DNA from: Lachnospiraceae bacterium
Lineage (GTDB): Bacteria > Bacillota > Clostridia > Lachnospirales > Lachnospiraceae
Assembly: GCA_024697505.1 (NCBI GenBank)
Contig: JAILFQ010000020.1
Location: 1 to 9,469, forward strand
Reading direction: 5' to 3'
DNA: 9,469 bases
Below the pieces are notes generated by a model. That model did not search any database and had not been told where the DNA came from. It saw only the letters and a program-made list of their open reading frames with translations. The position numbers and the translations under genes are program-made. Each line of letters begins with the position of its first letter. The first letter of the stretch is position 1. Below are positions 7,180 to 9,469 of this stretch, in pieces.

Positions 7180-7806
7180 CTAAAATAGTTTAAGTAAATC
7201 CGCCACTTCATTTAATCTGTAATCATATTCACTTGCACTTCCAAAGCCATAGGCTGCAAATGCAAAAGAAACACCCGCTTCCTTTGCGGCCTCCATGTCG
7301 CCTTTTGTGTCTCCCACATATACAGGAGATTTAAGGCCGTGCTTTTTAACCATTCTTTTTATATTGTCGGCTTTAAGAAAACCGCTCATTCCCGGACAAT
7401 CAAAGTCTGTTATTAAAGAAGAAAGATCATAGGCTTTAAGGAATGATTGAATATAGCCGTCCTCACAGTTACTTATTATAAAGAGTCTGTATTTTTCGGA
7501 GAGCTTTTTGAAAACTCCCTCAATATCTCCCATAAGAATGGCTCCGTGTTTTTCAAGATAAGGGCACTGCTCGACAACGCATCTTGAAACAATTTCTTCG
7601 GCCAGCTTTTCCGGTATGTCTGTGAAGAGAGCATGGGAAATATCTTTTAAAGGCAAACCGTAGAGACTTCTGAGCTTTGCCTTGTCAACTTTAGTATTTG
7701 TTTGCGGATAATCTCCGGCAATTTCCTGCCAGATTTTTGCGGCAACCTCTGTTGTGTCCCACAGGGTTCCGTCAAGGTCAAAAATTAAAGAATCTGTATT
7801 ATTCAT
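7180..7806 (-). CDS. HAD-superfamily phosphatase, phosphoglycolate phosphatase-like
   Basis: This is a cytoplasmic haloacid-dehalogenase-fold hydrolase of 208 residues, probably acting on a small phosphorylated metabolite. Motif I is FDLDGTLWDT with nucleophile D10 and general acid D12. Motif II is S112 in FIISN. The motif III lysine is probably K145 in GFLKADN. Motif IV is VGDTKGD with D166 and D170. The helical cap lies between motifs I and II (about 17-90), as in Gph/PGMB-type enzymes. The start overlaps the lysR stop by 8 bases (ATGAATAA), with GGAG seven bases upstream inside lysR, so translation is probably coupled. luxS follows after 15 bases. The substrate cannot be read from the sequence. 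A sugar phosphate, or a phosphorylated product of the methyl cycle or of fucose breakdown, would fit the context, but this is a guess. Confidence 0.9.
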   Translation of the reverse strand: MNNTDSLIFDLDGTLWDTTEVAAKIWQEIAGDYPQTNTKVDKAKLRSLYGLPLKDISHALFTDIPEKLAEEIVSRCVVEQCPYLEKHGAILMGDIEGVFKKLSEKYRLFIISNCEDGYIQSFLKAYDLSSLITDFDCPGMSGFLKADNIKRMVKKHGLKSPVYVGDTKGDMEAAKEAGVSFAFAAYGFGSASEYDYRLNEVADLLKLF

Positions 7807-8695
7807 TATCTTTCTCCATTAATAAATTAAGGAAAAACTCGGCTGTCTCAGAAAGGGGTATGTTTTCATCGTAAGCGGCAACCAGTTTTCTTGCAGGTAT
7901 TTTTTCTTTTGTTTTGAGAACGTAAAGATTTTCCCTTCCGCTTTTTTCAAAACAGAAATCCGGCACAAAGGCGATTCCGAGACCTATGGAAGCAAGGTCC
8001 ACCAAAAGGTCATTACTGGAAAGTTCTACGGAAGGAGCCAGGTCTATGGACTGTTTAATAAATTGCTCATGCAAAAAAACGCTTGTTGTAGAGTGCTTAT
8101 CAAGCATAAGAATAGGCATTTTTGAGAGTTCTCTTAAAGTAAATACCTTATTCTCGAAAGGATAGGCAGTCTTATCGGCAATAAAAACATCTTTAAATGT
8201 TCTTATTTCTTCAATCTCCATGGAGTTGTTAAGAGCAGGATTAGGAGAGTTTGCAACAATAAGATCCGCTTTGTTTTGTTCAAGTAATTCCGCACATCCA
8301 AGGGAAGTCTGGTTAATAACCTTTATGTGGACGTTAGGGAACTTTTGATGAAATTTAGAAAAATAAGGTACAAGGAAATAACGGCAGATGGTGTCACTTG
8401 CCGCAATTCTAAGCTGTTCTTCACCCTTTTCCCGGGAAGACATAAGCTGGCTTTCACCCTTTACAATAAGGTTGATCGCCGGTTCTATGTGCTTGAAGAG
8501 CATTTCTCCTTCTTTGGTGAGGGCAACTTTTTTTGTGGATCTTGTAAAGAGGGTCTGTCCAAGCCTTTTTTCAAGGGTTTTAACAGACTGGCTTACTGCG
8601 GACTGAGAAATGAAGAGTTCCGTAGCTGCATCTGAGAAACTAAGGGATTTTGCAACATAGTAAAATACCTTGTAAAGCTCGTAGTTTATGTCCAT
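7799..8695 (-). CDS. LysR-family transcriptional regulator
   Basis: This is a DNA-binding regulator of 298 residues, the normal size for the family. The N-terminal winged helix-turn-helix (about 1-60) is typical: LSFSDAATELFISQSAVSQ followed by LEKRLGQTLFTR. A linker helix (about 60-88) leads to the effector-binding domain (about 90-290), starting LRIAASDTICRYFLVPYF. A good Shine-Dalgarno (GGAGG, six bases from the ATG) supports the start. It is the first gene of the minus-strand run and is divergent from purL. It overlaps the HAD gene by 8 bases. Regulators of this family often repress themselves, and a dyad overlaps its likely promoter. The effector is unknown. MetR-type members respond to homocysteine, a LuxS product, but I cannot assign this one to that group by eye. 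Confidence 0.95.
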   Translation of the reverse strand: MDINYELYKVFYYVAKSLSFSDAATELFISQSAVSQSVKTLEKRLGQTLFTRSTKKVALTKEGEMLFKHIEPAINLIVKGESQLMSSREKGEEQLRIAASDTICRYFLVPYFSKFHQKFPNVHIKVINQTSLGCAELLEQNKADLIVANSPNPALNNSMEIEEIRTFKDVFIADKTAYPFENKVFTLRELSKMPILMLDKHSTTSVFLHEQFIKQSIDLAPSVELSSNDLLVDLASIGLGIAFVPDFCFEKSGRENLYVLKTKEKIPARKLVAAYDENIPLSETAEFFLNLLMEKDNE

Positions 8696-8711
8696 TGTTT
8701 ACCTCCGCTCT

Positions 8712-8727
8712 ATTATTCTGGAATGAT
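8712..8727. promoter_or_regulatory. Candidate LysR-type operator dyad
   Basis: ATTATTC-TG-GAATGAT is an imperfect palindrome with one mismatch per 7-base arm. It contains a T-N11-A pattern (T8714 to A8726), as in LysR-type boxes. It lies 17 bases before the lysR ATG and touches the proposed lysR -10. That position would suit autorepression, but the dyad is short and AT-rich and could be chance. Confidence 0.35.
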
Positions 8728-8754
8728 TATATACCATAAGCACAGATAATAAAA
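8726..8754 (-). promoter_or_regulatory. Candidate promoter for lysR and the five-gene run
   Basis: On the minus strand a perfect TATAAT (8731-8726) lies 17 bases from a weak -35, TTTTAT (8754-8749). A start around 8719 would give a leader of about 25 bases to lysR. The -10 is convincing and the -35 is not, which fits a promoter needing an activator. Confidence 0.4.
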
Positions 8755-8775
8755 GGGTTAATATCTATTAATTTT

Positions 8776-8781
8776 TATAAT
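8776..8781 (+). promoter_or_regulatory. Candidate -10 of the purL promoter
   Basis: A perfect TATAAT occurs 82 bases before the purL ATG, in the divergent gap. I see no convincing -35 at 16-18 bases and no extended -10. The leader of about 75 bases shows no purine-riboswitch-like fold that I can recognise. Confidence 0.3.
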
Positions 8782-8862
8782 AACTTTGAGTGTGGTATCC
8801 TAAATGCAATGAAAATCATAAAAACGGCAAATCCTAAGGCGGCACAGGAGAAAGGGAACGAA

Positions 8863-9469
8863 ATGGTATCACGTGTATATGTAGAAAAAAAGGAAAGCTT
8901 TGCTGTAAAGTCAAAGGAACTTCTTAAAGAGATAAAAGAATATTTAAGCATTGAAAGCGTTAACCACATTCGTATACTTATCCGTTACGATGTTGAAAAC
9001 GTAAGCGAAGATACCTATAAAAAGGCTTTGAATACAGTGTTTTGCGAGCCTCCTGTAGATAACATGTACGAGGAAAAGTTTGAACTTTTACCTGAGGACA
9101 GAGTGTTTTCCACGGAGTTTCTTCCGGGCCAGTTCGACCAGAGAGCAGATTCTGCCGTTCAGTGTGTAAAACTTTTAAATGAAAGCGAAGAGCCGGTTAT
9201 TAAAACGGCCACAACATATGTTATTTCCGGAAAAGTTTCGGATGAGGAACTGGAAAAAATTAAAAAGTATGTTATTAATCCTGTAGATTCAAGAGTGGCA
9301 GGGGAAGGCAAACCGGAAACTCTTAAGGATGTTTTTGCGGAGCCGGAAGACGCCAAAATTCTTACAGACTTTATAAATAAGGATGAAAACGAACTTAAGA
9401 AGGTCTTTGATTCTCTTGGCCTTGCAATGACTTTTAAAGATTTTCTTCATATACAGAATTACTTCAAAA
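8863..9469 (+). CDS. purL: Phosphoribosylformylglycinamidine synthase, N-terminal part (3' truncated)
   Basis: This enzyme converts FGAR to FGAM with glutamine and ATP in de novo purine synthesis. The frame stays open from 8863 to the window edge, giving 202 visible residues. They begin VSRVYVEKK, carry the signature LPGQFDQRADSA at residues 87-98, and end MTFKDFLHIQNYF, which matches the N-terminal PurS-like and linker regions of single-chain FGAM synthase as found in Clostridia. The full protein would be about 1200 residues. The chosen ATG has AGGAG (12 bases away) and AAGGG (6 bases away) upstream. An in-frame ATG at 8809 would add 18 residues but has no clear Shine-Dalgarno and does not match the usual start of the family. 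The gene is divergent from lysR across 167 bases. Confidence 0.93.
   Translation, partial: MVSRVYVEKKESFAVKSKELLKEIKEYLSIESVNHIRILIRYDVENVSEDTYKKALNTVFCEPPVDNMYEEKFELLPEDRVFSTEFLPGQFDQRADSAVQCVKLLNESEEPVIKTATTYVISGKVSDEELEKIKKYVINPVDSRVAGEGKPETLKDVFAEPEDAKILTDFINKDENELKKVFDSLGLAMTFKDFLHIQNYFK

Noticed and set aside
8809..8862. Upstream in-frame ATG adding 18 residues to PurL
   Set aside because: There is no clear Shine-Dalgarno before it, whereas the ATG at 8863 has AGGAG and AAGGG upstream and gives the usual start of the family.

Overview
The window looks like chromosomal DNA of an anaerobic Firmicute, most likely a gut Lachnospiraceae-type Clostridium relative. The basis is moderately low GC, strong GGAGG-type Shine-Dalgarno sites, an LplB/YtcP-type sugar ABC transporter, a YesN-type AraC response regulator, luxS, and a PurL N-terminus of the long single-chain type. 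This placement rests on gene content and style, not on any database comparison.

Layout: (1) Bases 1-3557, plus strand, hold the end of a carbohydrate ABC importer operon: a permease truncated by the window edge, a second permease, and a large solute-binding lipoprotein. The 85-base gap before the lipoprotein gene carries a hairpin and then a compact pseudoknot-capable element directly before the ribosome binding site. (2) A strong, probably bidirectional, terminator at 3584-3616 separates this operon from convergent minus-strand genes. (3) Bases 8695 down to 3615, minus strand, form a tight five-gene run: LysR-type regulator, HAD phosphatase, luxS, intracellular GH29 alpha-L-fucosidase, AraC-type response regulator. 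Gaps are -8, 15, 13 and 27 bases, and I see no internal terminator. (4) A 167-base divergent promoter region separates lysR from the plus-strand start of purL, which runs off the right edge.

How the parts may work together: the transporter most plausibly imports oligosaccharides, using an ATPase encoded elsewhere. The fucosidase has no signal peptide and would remove alpha-L-fucose from imported glycans in the cytoplasm. The response regulator lies between the two blocks and is a natural candidate to control the transporter, the fucosidase, or both; no sensor kinase is in the window. The lysR-HAD-luxS half concerns the activated methyl cycle and AI-2 precursor formation. The most notable features are that luxS and a fucosidase appear to share one transcript, and that the binding-protein leader carries a structured element. 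No gene-free stretch exceeds 300 bases, and I found no RNA genes, CRISPR array, insertion sequence or long repeat.
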